Below are positions 9,686 through 21,580 of a stretch of 64,000 nucleotides of DNA, one piece after another. Below the pieces are notes generated by a model. The model had not been told where the DNA came from and searched no databases. It worked only from the letters and a program-made list of their open reading frames with translations. The position numbers were made by a program, and so were the translations under genes. How positions within the stretch are numbered: position 1 is the first letter of the stretch; every line of letters begins with the position of its first letter. The DNA comes from Alteromonas abrolhosensis (GTDB lineage: Bacteria > Pseudomonadota > Gammaproteobacteria > Enterobacterales > Alteromonadaceae): assembly GCF_001953635.1 (NCBI RefSeq), contig NZ_MEJH01000005.1, forward strand, positions 124,001 through 188,000, written 5' to 3'.

Positions 9686-10003
9686 CTATGACCACAGTTT
9701 TTCTAGCTGGTAGAAATCACGGGTTTCATCCTGCATAACATGCAAAATGACATCACCAAAGTCGACGAGAACCCATTCGCCGGTTTCCTTACCTTCCACG
9801 CTTCCCGGCGCGTGGCCTGCTTTCTTAGCTTCTACCATTACATTTTCTGCAATAGATGAAACGTGGCGCTTAGAGTTACCCGAACAAATGATCATGGTAT
9901 CTGTAATACTTGATTTACCGCGAACGTCTAGTTCAACTACATCACGGCCTTTCATATCGTCAATTTTGTCTTTAACAAACTGTTTGAGCTGTTGACTCTC
10001 CAA
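9686..10003 (-). CDS. rsfS: Ribosomal silencing factor RsfS
   Basis: Binds ribosomal protein uL14 and blocks joining of the 30S and 50S subunits in slow growth or starvation. The 105-residue length is right for the family (E. coli YbeB, 105). Recognisable segments are DVRGKSSITDTMIICSGNS, HVSSIAENV, and the C-terminal GEWVLVDFGDVILHVMQ and YQLEKLW. It lies 17 bases after nadD and upstream of rlmH, the standard neighbourhood. Confidence 0.97.
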   Translation of the reverse strand: MESQQLKQFVKDKIDDMKGRDVVELDVRGKSSITDTMIICSGNSKRHVSSIAENVMVEAKKAGHAPGSVEGKETGEWVLVDFGDVILHVMQDETRDFYQLEKLWS

Positions 10004-10020
10004 GAGTTTTCCTCACTTAC

Positions 10021-10722
10021 TTAACTTTTATATAACTGATGTTCATTAATGTACTCTAGTACGCTTTCTTCTAACCACAAATCAGAAGAGCGGGCGTTAG
10101 AACCGTTTGGTGTCTCGGTTTTCTCAGGTGCGGTTGCACCTGCAAGTACATCACGAATTTCAGTAGATGAAACACTATAAAGTGGCGTGCTAGTTAACAC
10201 TACATGGCCTGCAGGCTTTGCGTGAATAACATTTATATCGTTAGTCACATGACAATCTAACCAAGCTTGTATTGCGGGAGGAGGCGAAAATTGTTCGTCG
10301 TCTCTACGCATAACCACTAAGTGACAGTAATCGAGCAGGTGTTCCCACTCGTACCATTTATCTAGATTATACAGTGAATCCGCGCCAATGAAAAAACAGA
10401 TTGTTTCATCGCTTTTCTGTTTAAGCGCCCGCAGCGTTTTAACTGTATAAGATGGCGACGGCAGTGTCAGTTCTATTAGCTCTGGAATAAGTCTGTCGTT
10501 ATTTTCGGCGCAAAGTTCAATCATTTTTACCCGATGGGTTTCAGAGACCCCGACCGACTTATGAGGTGCTAATTTACAAGGCATTAGGTGAACGACATTT
10601 ACACCTATTTCATCTGCTGCCTTAAGTGCGGCGCTAATATGACCTTTGTGTGGAGGATTAAAAGTGCCGCCAAGGATAGCTTTAACGGCAGGGCTAGATT
10701 TGGGAGAACGCGAGAGACTCAC
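10021..10722 (-). CDS. nadD: Nicotinate-nucleotide adenylyltransferase
   Basis: Transfers AMP from ATP to nicotinate mononucleotide to form deamido-NAD, the late step of NAD synthesis. The nucleotidyltransferase motif GGTFNPPHKGH is at residues 18-28, with the usual FDP changed to FNP. The C-terminal SSTEIRD block is the family's ISSTxIR motif. At 233 residues it is slightly longer than the E. coli enzyme (213), mainly at the N-terminus and in a Pro/Glu/Thr insert before the end. It is 13 bases after holA. Confidence 0.96.
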   Translation of the reverse strand: MSLSRSPKSSPAVKAILGGTFNPPHKGHISAALKAADEIGVNVVHLMPCKLAPHKSVGVSETHRVKMIELCAENNDRLIPELIELTLPSPSYTVKTLRALKQKSDETICFFIGADSLYNLDKWYEWEHLLDYCHLVVMRRDDEQFSPPPAIQAWLDCHVTNDINVIHAKPAGHVVLTSTPLYSVSSTEIRDVLAGATAPEKTETPNGSNARSSDLWLEESVLEYINEHQLYKS

Positions 10723-10735
10723 AGTACTTCGCCTT

Positions 10736-11764
10736 TTAAGCTTGTAATAGGGGTATTTCGCGAAGGTCCATACCCATAAACATCATGCATAGGTGACACA
10801 TTTCTACATAAGGGCGGGCAATCACATTTTGCTTAAAAGCATGATCTGACTGGGTAAGCGCCTTTTGAATGTCTTCTAATCGCGCGACGCTAAGGCGGTT
10901 CAATGCACTTTGATAAAAGCCTTGCCTGTTACGCCAGATACCAAACTTCTGCCACTGAATGGGGGCACCGCTTTGCTGAGCAAGTTTTAATTTCCACAAC
11001 TGCTCCCACTCTCGAATAAGTGCCCAAATGATGATATTTGGCTCCAGGCCCTCACTTTCTAAGCGGTAAAGCATTTTTATGCAGCGGGTACTGTCGCCGC
11101 TAAGCATAACGTCAACCAGTTGGAATACATTAAAACGTGACTGATCAACCATGGCCTGCTCAATCTGTTCATCTGAAATAGACTGATGAGGATAGAGCAG
11201 GGCAAGCTTATCAATTTCTTGCTTAGCGGCAAGCATGTTGCCTTCGCAGAAATCAGCAATCATCTTGGCGCCAGACGCTGATACGGAAAGTTGGAGGGCA
11301 CTTAACTGTTGATTTAGCCATGCACTGAGCTGCTTGCCTTCCAACGGGTAACACAGTACCGAAGCGCCCATGTCATCGAGCACTTTAAACCATTTACCGC
11401 GCTGCACGTCTTTGCCAATTTTCGGCCCGTGTACCAACAATAGAATATCGGGGTTTAAAGATGCAGCGACTTCTTGCAGCATTTTACTGCCTTCAGTGCC
11501 CGGCTTTCCGGTAGGGAGCTCTAACTCGATAAACTGTTGGCTTGAAAAAAGCGACATGCTTTGCGTGGCTTCAATTAGCTGGGTCCAATTGAACCCGGTT
11601 TCAGCAACAAGTACGGTACGCTCTTCAAAGCCATTGGCTTTCGCTTTAGCGCGTATTTGCTCAATAACGTCGAACTTTTGCTGAGGTTCGTCTCCAAACA
11701 CTAAATAACAAGGGCGAAGAGCCTTCGTGATATCTTGGTTGAATTGGTTTGGATAAATCTGCAT
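10736..11764 (-). CDS. holA: DNA polymerase III delta subunit
   Basis: Subunit of the clamp loader that opens the beta sliding clamp. The 342-residue protein matches E. coli HolA (343) in length. The N-terminal YLVFGDEP(Q)QK segment, the SLFSSQQFIELELP block that contacts the clamp, and the central FNVFQLVDVMLSGD motif of the family are visible. It is encoded between lptE and nadD as in E. coli and lies 18 bases after lptE. Confidence 0.95.
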   Translation of the reverse strand: MQIYPNQFNQDITKALRPCYLVFGDEPQQKFDVIEQIRAKAKANGFEERTVLVAETGFNWTQLIEATQSMSLFSSQQFIELELPTGKPGTEGSKMLQEVAASLNPDILLLVHGPKIGKDVQRGKWFKVLDDMGASVLCYPLEGKQLSAWLNQQLSALQLSVSASGAKMIADFCEGNMLAAKQEIDKLALLYPHQSISDEQIEQAMVDQSRFNVFQLVDVMLSGDSTRCIKMLYRLESEGLEPNIIIWALIREWEQLWKLKLAQQSGAPIQWQKFGIWRNRQGFYQSALNRLSVARLEDIQKALTQSDHAFKQNVIARPYVEMCHLCMMFMGMDLREIPLLQA

Positions 11765-11782
11765 GAAGAGTTCTGGCGTTTA

Positions 11783-12319
11783 CTACTTGGCAGGTGCTGA
11801 CGCGTTTGGCGCAGCTGCTGCCTGACTAGAAAGGCGCCTAATCATAATGTCAGCCGCTTCGTCACGCATTTCGTTTAACATTAATTCAAGTTCACGAGAT
11901 TTTGCCAAAACTTGATCAGGATCGTCTTGATAATCTCGTACTACTTCAAATTGAACCATAACGGCGTCTTTACCAGGAAACTGCACGCGGTAACGTACAA
12001 CGTAGATAAGCTCATATTCAGCAACTTGCCCCGAAGGGTAAACTGACAAAAGCTGACGCTCTAATTTTTCTGGTAATAAATAAATATTAACATTTTGGTT
12101 AGAGCGAGCTGTTTTATCTACGCTGACACTGGTTAGCCCGTAAACGTTCAAGCGTTTATCAAGCGCACGCGCCAAAGGCGCATGTGCTCGAGCACTTTCA
12201 ATGGCAACCGTGTTAATGTCATCTGGTAGGCTAGGGCTGCTTCTTAAATGAAAGCCACAGCCTGTTACCAAAACGGTACCCAATACGGCGACTGCGAATT
12301 GTAAGTGCTTTTTCATCAC
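11783..12319 (-). CDS. lptE: LPS-assembly lipoprotein LptE
   Basis: Outer-membrane lipoprotein that plugs the LptD barrel and helps place lipopolysaccharide on the cell surface. The 178-residue protein has a signal peptide with lipobox VTGC and the lipidated cysteine at C21, followed by the family hallmark GFHLR. The C-terminus is Ala/Pro-rich. It starts 8 bases after leuS, and leuS-lptE-holA is the conserved order. Confidence 0.95.
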   Translation of the reverse strand: MMKKHLQFAVAVLGTVLVTGCGFHLRSSPSLPDDINTVAIESARAHAPLARALDKRLNVYGLTSVSVDKTARSNQNVNIYLLPEKLERQLLSVYPSGQVAEYELIYVVRYRVQFPGKDAVMVQFEVVRDYQDDPDQVLAKSRELELMLNEMRDEAADIMIRRLSSQAAAAPNASAPAK

Positions 12320-12327
12320 TACCTGAC

Positions 12328-15251
<2,924 letters not shown>

Positions 15252-15869
15252 TTAATTTTCGTTGCTAAACGTCGTTAGCGCATTTAACTGTTGCGCCTGC
15301 ACTTTGTCGACAACATTAACCAAATTGAAGGCGTCTTCTTCAGATGCTTTGCTACCACCAAAATGAATATTGCCTGAAGCGTTATAGGTAAGCGTTACTT
15401 TAGTCTTTGATGTGGTGCTGGTCTTGGTATCGTCGTTTGATGGCCCAGTTGCTTCAATAGTGGTGAATTCCCAAGTAAGAGCACCCGTTATGCCCATTTC
15501 TTGAAGCGGACCTAATCCGCCTGTCATGACCACTTTCTTATTCGGTTCAACATAGCTTATATGCATATGAGCTGCACTAGCTGTGTCGGTAGTTTCGCAG
15601 AAACAGCCGCCAGCTTGCTCATCAATGCGTAATGAGCCTTTCCACCACGTATGGTCTTTCGGCCACCACATATCCACATGTTGTATAAAGTGAGAGTAGA
15701 CCACTTCTATAGGAGCATGACTTTCACTCACATTGGTAATTGAAAAGCCTGCATTGTCTACATAATTTACCTTAGCCATACACGCTGAAGAAAACGCCAC
15801 CCCCAAACTGGATAAAAGAACACAGGACGTAAGAAGAAAAGGTGAGCGAGTGTTTGTTTTTGTTTTCAT
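15252..15869 (-). CDS. Exported SRPBCC (START/Bet v1-like) protein
   Basis: A 205-residue protein with an N-terminal signal peptide ending around ACMA (residues 29-32). The mature part reads as an SRPBCC ligand-binding fold: an opening strand with a hydrophobic helix (SHAPIEVVYSHFIQHVDMWWPKDHTWW), a strand pair with GGCFCE, then PNKKVVMTGGLGPLQ and ALTWEF, ending in a long helix. Most SRPBCC proteins that I know are cytoplasmic, so export is unusual. The two nearby cysteines (GCFC) could form a disulfide in the periplasm. It is a single gene, divergent from the Lon-like protease. The ligand is unknown. Confidence 0.75.
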   Translation of the reverse strand: MKTKTNTRSPFLLTSCVLLSSLGVAFSSACMAKVNYVDNAGFSITNVSESHAPIEVVYSHFIQHVDMWWPKDHTWWKGSLRIDEQAGGCFCETTDTASAAHMHISYVEPNKKVVMTGGLGPLQEMGITGALTWEFTTIEATGPSNDDTKTSTTSKTKVTLTYNASGNIHFGGSKASEEDAFNLVNVVDKVQAQQLNALTTFSNEN

Positions 15870-16212
15870 TGTTATAACCCTGTTCTCATTAGTTGATTGG
15901 TATATTCGCGAATTCGAGCTTAATCGCCATGTCGATTCAACGCGTTAAAATCTGGGAATGCTTCTAAGAGGTAAAGGTTTCAGCTTTATCCAATTAGCGT
16001 TCCCATAAAGTAAGCAGATATAAAGAATGTAGATTTTCTCGTATTTAAATTCTGCAACGCAGTAATAAAAAGCTACACCTTGCTGTGTTTGGTATCAATT
16101 CGTAAATACATAACGAAGGATCGCAACCTCATCCAATTCCCTTGTAAATTCTTAAAGGTGGTTGTTTGTTGTGCAATTGACAACGCAAAGCAGCGTTATT
16201 AAGGATAAGCGT

Positions 16213-16241
16213 TTGACACTAATGTTAATTAGGGTTTCACT
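16213..16241 (+). promoter_or_regulatory. Possible promoter and operator of the Lon-like gene
   Basis: In the 400-base divergent gap (15870-16269), a perfect TTGACA box lies at 16213-16218. It is followed at once by the inverted repeat CTAAT-N4-ATTAG (16219-16232). The matching -10 position (16236-16241, TTCACT) is weak. A repressor bound to the repeat would cover the spacer. Nothing else in the gap is assignable. Confidence 0.3.
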
Positions 16242-16269
16242 TAAGTAAAGAAACGAAAATAGATCAGAC

Positions 16270-18666
16270 ATGTCTGTAGACAGTAAAATTTATGCGTTAG
16301 ATGTAGACGCGCTTTCACCTACCATCAATCGCCGAGCGATAAATAGTGCCTTAAAAGATGATGAAGCGCTAAATGCTACTTTTATTGGCCAAGAACGTGC
16401 GCGTGAAGCACTAACGTTTGGGTTAGGCATTAACACCAAAGGTTATAATCTTTACGTGATGGGTGAGCCAGCAACGGGGCGATTCACCTTGGTGAAGGAT
16501 TACATCGAACGCCAGGTTGCTCAGCTGCCGGCTCCTGATGATTGTTGCTATATCAACAATTTTGATGAAGAGCGTGAACCTGTTGCATTAAAATTCCCTC
16601 CTGGCGGCGGAAAAGCATTCCATAAAGACATGGCTGCACTCATCGACGATGTTTTAGACTCACTGCCCATTGCCTTTGATAACCCAGGGTATCAGCGCCG
16701 TCGCGCCTCAATATCAAGAGAGTTTGAGCAAAAATACGATGCAGCTATCGATGCAGTGGAACGTTACGCACAAGCAAATGATGTCGCGTTATACGAAGAA
16801 GGCGGCTCAATTACGTTTTCGCCTATCGTAAACGGTAAACCAATTAGTGATACTGAATTTGCCTCGCTAACTGACGAGCAACGAGAAGGTTTTTATTCAC
16901 TTATAGACGAGTTAGAGAACCGACTTAGTGAAGGGTTGTTAAGCCTGCCTACGTGGAAGCGCGAGAATTCCGAGCGTCTGCGTGAACTAGACAAAAAGAC
17001 GGCAGAGCAGGGGATCAAACCACTGCTTAAGGTGCTTGAACACAAATACGCGTCTGAGCTTGGGGTAATGAAATATCTCAAGCAGCTTAAAACCGCTTTG
17101 GTTAATGCCATATTGGTTATTCACAGTGAAGAGCAAAAAGAAGAGAAAAGCGACGACTTTGACAAAAAGGTATTTTTAGAAGAGCAATTCCTTCCTAACG
17201 TGCTGGTGTCAAATAAACTCGACGACGCGGCGCCGGTGATTTACGAGCCTAACCCAACCTATCAAAACTTGTTCGGCAAAATTGAATACACTAATATTCA
17301 CGGTAGCGTATTTACTAATTATCGAATGATACAGCCAGGAGCGCTACACCGTGCAAATGGGGGTTATCTACTATTAGATGTCGACCAACTCATTGAGCAG
17401 CCTTTTGTATGGGATACCTTAAAGCTTGCCATTAAGTCACAACGGTTACGCATGGACTTGCCGCAGCAGGACGTGGGCATGGTTAACAACATCACGCTTA
17501 ATCCTCAGCCTATTGATTTAAATGTGAAAATTGTTTTATTAGGCTCTCGCGACCTTTACTACACGCTACAAGACTATGATGATGAGTTTGATGAACTTTT
17601 TAGAGTGCTGGTAGATTTTGACCTAGAAATTCCTGTTACCAGGCAGGCGCTGTTTGACTTCGTAGGCAAGGTTCGTGCGCATCTCATCCAACTGGGACTT
17701 AAAGGAATAACGACTAATGCCATGTGCAGGTTGGTCGAATATTCGTTGAGAATGGCGGAACACAAAGAGAAGCTATCTGCGCATTTTGCGGAAGTCATTG
17801 AACTGGTAAATGAAGCCTACTATTTCTGTCAAAAATCTAATGCCGATACACTTGAACTCGACCATTTAAAGACTGCACTAAGTGCCAAGAAACGTCGCAC
17901 AGGTCGCGTAAGCCAAGCCCTGTTAAACGATATTAAAGAAGGGCACGTGCTTATTGCCACTGAAGGCAAAGCTGTGGGCAAAGTAAACGGGCTAACGGTG
18001 TTGGATATTGGTGATACTGCGTTTGGTACACCCGCACGCATTACCTCTACGGTGTTTGCTGGGGCTAGTGGTGTGGTTGATATTGAGCGAGAAGTGGAGC
18101 TTGGTCAGCCAATTCACTCTAAAGGCGTCATGCTGCTAAACGGTTATTTGGGCAACAAGTATGCTCAGCATTTTCCGTTAACACTCTCAGCAAATATCGC
18201 GTTAGAGCAGTCATACGGTCATATTGACGGCGACAGTGCATCCTTAGGTGAACTGGTTGCGCTTATATCAGCGCTTACTGAAATCCCTTGCTTACAGACC
18301 TTGGCGATTACAGGTTCAATAAACCAGTATGGTGAAGTGCAAGCCGTTGGTGGAGTAAACGAAAAAATCGAAGGCTTTTTTGATTTGTGTCAGCACCGCG
18401 GGCTTACTGGTACGCAGGGCGTAATTATCCCTAAATCGAATGCGATTAACTTGGTATTAGATACCACTGTTATTGACGCAGTGAAAAAAGGGTTGTTCCA
18501 TATATACACTGTTGAAACTGTCGACGATGCGCTATCCATTTTAATGGAGCAGGAAGCCGGTAAAATCAGCAGTAAAGGTCGCTACCCTAAAAACTCCATT
18601 AACTATCATGCAGTAAATCGCTTATACAATATCGCGCTTATTGTGAACGGTGGTGACGGCGAATAA
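16270..18666 (+). CDS. Lon-like ATP-dependent protease (LonH/YcbZ type)
   Basis: Soluble AAA+ protease of the YcbZ/LonB-like group. The 798-residue protein has an N-terminal ATPase part whose Walker A reads GEPATGRFT (65-73), with arginine in place of the usual lysine. A helical insert follows (about 190-290), then a Walker B-like GGYLLLDVD near residue 363 and a C-terminal Lon protease domain. The catalytic Ser-Lys dyad is S656 (DGDSAS) and K699 (VNEKIEGFF), 43 residues apart as in E. coli Lon. It is monocistronic, flanked by a divergent exported protein and a bidirectional terminator. The altered Walker A may mean weak or no ATP hydrolysis. Confidence 0.9.
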   Translation: MSVDSKIYALDVDALSPTINRRAINSALKDDEALNATFIGQERAREALTFGLGINTKGYNLYVMGEPATGRFTLVKDYIERQVAQLPAPDDCCYINNFDEEREPVALKFPPGGGKAFHKDMAALIDDVLDSLPIAFDNPGYQRRRASISREFEQKYDAAIDAVERYAQANDVALYEEGGSITFSPIVNGKPISDTEFASLTDEQREGFYSLIDELENRLSEGLLSLPTWKRENSERLRELDKKTAEQGIKPLLKVLEHKYASELGVMKYLKQLKTALVNAILVIHSEEQKEEKSDDFDKKVFLEEQFLPNVLVSNKLDDAAPVIYEPNPTYQNLFGKIEYTNIHGSVFTNYRMIQPGALHRANGGYLLLDVDQLIEQPFVWDTLKLAIKSQRLRMDLPQQDVGMVNNITLNPQPIDLNVKIVLLGSRDLYYTLQDYDDEFDELFRVLVDFDLEIPVTRQALFDFVGKVRAHLIQLGLKGITTNAMCRLVEYSLRMAEHKEKLSAHFAEVIELVNEAYYFCQKSNADTLELDHLKTALSAKKRRTGRVSQALLNDIKEGHVLIATEGKAVGKVNGLTVLDIGDTAFGTPARITSTVFAGASGVVDIEREVELGQPIHSKGVMLLNGYLGNKYAQHFPLTLSANIALEQSYGHIDGDSASLGELVALISALTEIPCLQTLAITGSINQYGEVQAVGGVNEKIEGFFDLCQHRGLTGTQGVIIPKSNAINLVLDTTVIDAVKKGLFHIYTVETVDDALSILMEQEAGKISSKGRYPKNSINYHAVNRLYNIALIVNGGDGE

Positions 18667-18675
18667 CCTAAAAAT

Positions 18676-18716
18676 AAAGCGCGAGTTCGACGTATAGAGT
18701 CGCGCTTTTTATTTTT
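18676..18716. terminator. Bidirectional terminator
   Basis: A 9-bp stem (18676-18684 with 18700-18708) is flanked by T-rich sequence on the right and A-rich sequence on the left. It can therefore serve both the Lon-like gene (+) and the RDD gene (-), which converge here. Confidence 0.85.
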
Positions 18717-18736
18717 GATTTAAATAAGCTGCCCTA

Positions 18737-19621
18737 TTAATCGCGCGTACTGATGACCAGCGTCTCGGATATTTTGTCTTGGATGGCTTGTCGGTTTGGA
18801 TCCCAGTAAATCTGCATAAAACCTAACAACCCTGTTGCCAAACCAGCACCATAGCCACCATAACGGCCAAAGCTCTCCCAAAGCGACAAGCCAGAGCCAT
18901 CAAGCTTGAGCACCTGTATGTTCAACAAGCGCTTACCCGGCGTTTTGCCATTAAACCATGCGGTAAAAACACTGTAATAAAGTGCTGCCCAACCAAACCC
19001 CAAACCAAGCTCGGCAACTATTCCCTTAGCCCAAGCTACAACACTATAGTCTGAAGAAACAGAATGTGAGGGTGGATCAACATAATCTTCAACTTCACTG
19101 ACGGTAGCTTCCGTTGGCTGCGTAAATTCTTCAAACGTACTATTTATGTGAGTTTGATTATCTCCACTAATATTTTCAACGGTTCCGTTAATGTTTTGAC
19201 TAGGGTTACTAGCAAGAGCACTGTCATTGAAATAATCGGCGTTGTTTAGCGCATCTAACGATAGCAATACCGTCCAAAAAAGCATAAAAGCACCACCCAT
19301 CCTTAGAAATGAGCGGGTAGTTTTTCGATTTCTATTTTTTGCGAGGTTATGGCTGGCTTTGTAAAACGTGACGGTGGCAATAATTGCTAAAAAGAGTGCA
19401 TCGAGAGAGCTAAGTATAGCAACGAAGAAAAGGTCTATACACTGAGCGACTCCCCGCTGAAAAGGTGTCGCAAGGCGTTTTCCCAACAGCGACTCGGCCA
19501 CACCAAACGCGTAGGGCGTGACAATATCTTTTGTCTCAATCTTGTTCGAAGTATCTACAGCATTGGGCTCAACACCTCTATTTATAGGGGGAGCATCAAC
19601 TTGTTGGTGGGGTTGTGTCAT
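18737..19621 (-). CDS. RDD family membrane protein
   Basis: A 294-residue inner-membrane protein. The polar N-terminus (about 1-50) is followed by the RDD start (RGVAQCIDLFF, where the Arg-Asp pattern is partly kept), two hydrophobic segments, a long polar loop rich in Asn/Thr/Glu (about 125-175), another membrane segment and the diagnostic RDD ending, FNGKTPGKRLLNIQVLKLDG then a final hydrophobic stretch and DPNRQAIQDKISETLVI. RDD proteins have been linked to ion or solute transport, but the role here is unknown. It is a single gene between two terminators. Confidence 0.85.
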   Translation of the reverse strand: MTQPHQQVDAPPINRGVEPNAVDTSNKIETKDIVTPYAFGVAESLLGKRLATPFQRGVAQCIDLFFVAILSSLDALFLAIIATVTFYKASHNLAKNRNRKTTRSFLRMGGAFMLFWTVLLSLDALNNADYFNDSALASNPSQNINGTVENISGDNQTHINSTFEEFTQPTEATVSEVEDYVDPPSHSVSSDYSVVAWAKGIVAELGLGFGWAALYYSVFTAWFNGKTPGKRLLNIQVLKLDGSGLSLWESFGRYGGYGAGLATGLLGFMQIYWDPNRQAIQDKISETLVISTRD

Positions 19622-19900
19622 TTAACGTCCACTGTACTTAATACATTTCCATCACATCACTTTACACAGTAATGCACCTAATTTTAACTACTTATTGGAT
19701 TATAAAATACGAATTTCTCAACAAAGATAAGTACAGTGTAATGTCTTCAAAAGTTGGAATAATTTTCCGTAAATGTCGTTTATTAGTGACAGTGAAAGTT
19801 TTTAAGTTATTGATTTTTATAGTAGGCACTGAGTTTGCATTACTGAGTTTGTTTTAGAGTAATTCAAATGGAATACAACTATGCCTTTAAGGAGGTTACT

Positions 19901-20605
19901 ATGTTTAACTCAAAGCGAACGATAACGGCAACTCTGGTTTCTTTAGCAATGATGGGTTCATCAGCGCTAGCACACACCGATGTGGACCAACAGAAAACCG
20001 CAGAGATGCAGGCATCATCAAAGTCGGTTCAACCTGTTTCAAGAACTGCGGAAGTAGGGAACTCGTGGATTACGCTAACCGGTGAAGTATCTGCTGTCGA
20101 TTCAAAATTTTTCACACTAGATTACGGCGACGGTCATATCTTTGTTGAATTAAGAGACACCGACCTCGACACTCAGGCGTATGCTGAAATTGAAGGAAAA
20201 GACGTGATGGTGACTGCGCAATTAGATGAAAGCATGTTATCTAAGGAGCGCTTAGTTGCCCAAAGTGTGATTGTAGAGGGCATGGATACTGTTTACTTAG
20301 CTAAATCGGTAGACCAAGCATCTGCAGATCTTTATCTAAGTACCGCCAGCAACATCGATTTTGATGATGAAGAAATGGTGTTAGTTGGCACGGTTAAATC
20401 AATTGGTAAAGAAGCCCTACAAATTGAAGTGGGTGATAGCACGCTAACAGTAGAACTAGATGAACTGGAAGATGCGCCAGTAGATGTCAATGGGTATCTG
20501 TCACTTTCTAAAGGTGAGCGCGTACGTATTACTGGTGAATTAGAAGATGACTTCTTCAATAGGTTTACCGTTGAAGCCGATACCCTAATGAAAATGAAGA
20601 GTTAG
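19901..20605 (+). CDS. Exported protein with two OB-like repeats
   Basis: A 234-residue protein. I chose the ATG at 19901 because a strong AAGGAGG site lies five bases in front of it; the frame is open 33 bases further up. A signal peptide ends near SALAHT. The mature protein holds two similar blocks: WITLTGEVSAVDSKFFTLDYGD with a following EVEL-type strand (first half), and MVLVGTVKSIGKEALQIEVGD (second half). Both look like small OB-type barrels (BOF/NirD-like), probably a duplication. The surface is very acidic. It is a single gene closed by a terminator. Function unknown. Confidence 0.75.
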   Translation: MFNSKRTITATLVSLAMMGSSALAHTDVDQQKTAEMQASSKSVQPVSRTAEVGNSWITLTGEVSAVDSKFFTLDYGDGHIFVELRDTDLDTQAYAEIEGKDVMVTAQLDESMLSKERLVAQSVIVEGMDTVYLAKSVDQASADLYLSTASNIDFDDEEMVLVGTVKSIGKEALQIEVGDSTLTVELDELEDAPVDVNGYLSLSKGERVRITGELEDDFFNRFTVEADTLMKMKS

Positions 20606-20628
20606 ATAAAACCTTTTCTCGTTAAATG

Positions 20629-20655
20629 AAAAACCCGCCAACAGGCGGGTTTTTC
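20629..20655. terminator. Bidirectional terminator
   Basis: An 11-bp stem (20629-20639 with 20644-20654) with core ACCCGCC/GGCGGGT and loop AACA, with T runs on both strands. It separates the exported OB-like gene (+) from the SDR gene (-). Confidence 0.9.
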
Positions 20656-20689
20656 TAATTATCGACTACGTATTCCACAATAAATTTTA

Positions 20690-21466
20690 TTACTTAGGCG
20701 GCATACGAAGCGCGCCATCTAAACGGATTGTTTCGCCATTTAGGTAGCTGTTGTTTGCCATGTGAATAACTAACTTAGCAAATTCTTCTGGTAGCCCAAG
20801 GCGCTTAGGAAACTGAACGTTTGCCGAAAGGGCGTCTTGCACCTTTTCTGGCATAGCAAGTAGCATTGGTGTGCCCATAACACCTGGCGCGATGGTATTA
20901 ACACGAATGCCTAGCGGCGCTAAATCGCGAGCCATCGGTAGGGTTAGACCTATAATACCGCCTTTACTGGCGGCATAAGCGGTTTGCCCGATTTGACCTT
21001 CATAGCCAGCCACAGACGCTGTATTTACAATAAGACCGCGTTCGCCTTCATCGTTAATAGGTGACTGTTTAGCCATAGCTGCCGCAACCAAACGCGACAC
21101 ATTAAAGCTGCCCACCAGGTTAATATCGATCGTTTTTTGGAAGTCACCTAACGGCGCGGGGTTGCCTTCTTTATCAAGCAGGCGTTTAGCTGGTGCGATA
21201 CCCGCACAGTTAACCACTAAGGAAATAGCACCAAATTTACTCGTTGTCGCGTCGATTGCTGCTTGAACAGACGCTTCGTCGCGAACGTCAACCTTGGTGA
21301 AAAGTGTATTGTCGCTGCCAAGTTCCTCAACACGCTGTGCGCCGAGTTCTTCATTTAAATCGAAAAGACTAACATTTGCGCCTGCATCACGAAGGGCGAT
21401 AGCAGTGGCATGACCTAGCCCGGAACAACCACCGGTCACAATGGCAGTAAGATTATTTAGCGTCAT
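20690..21466 (-). CDS. Short-chain dehydrogenase, 3-hydroxyacyl-CoA dehydrogenase type II-like
   Basis: NAD(P)-dependent SDR of 258 residues. The Rossmann motif TGGCSGLG (TGxxxGxG) is at the N-terminus, NCAG in the middle, and the catalytic residues are Ser in NTASVAGYEG and Tyr/Lys in YAASKGG. The long insert after NCAGIAPAKRLLDKEG, and the PFPKRLG-like QFPKRLGLPEEFA ending, match the HSD10/3-hydroxyacyl-CoA dehydrogenase type II group used in fatty-acid and branched-chain amino-acid breakdown. It stands alone here, so the substrate rests on family resemblance only. Confidence 0.85.
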   Translation of the reverse strand: MTLNNLTAIVTGGCSGLGHATAIALRDAGANVSLFDLNEELGAQRVEELGSDNTLFTKVDVRDEASVQAAIDATTSKFGAISLVVNCAGIAPAKRLLDKEGNPAPLGDFQKTIDINLVGSFNVSRLVAAAMAKQSPINDEGERGLIVNTASVAGYEGQIGQTAYAASKGGIIGLTLPMARDLAPLGIRVNTIAPGVMGTPMLLAMPEKVQDALSANVQFPKRLGLPEEFAKLVIHMANNSYLNGETIRLDGALRMPPK

Positions 21467-21580
21467 AGATTTCCCTTAAACCCTGTTTATTCACTATTAT
21501 TAACGTGATGTTAACGGGAAGTAAGAAGAAAAACTACGGTGCCGAGAGGGATCGGCACCTTTCATTCAGTTATTTTGCAG

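Noticed and set aside
19672-19857. 61-codon hydrophobic frame upstream of the exported OB-like gene
   Set aside because: No ribosome site; the hydrophobic look comes from AT-rich intergenic DNA.
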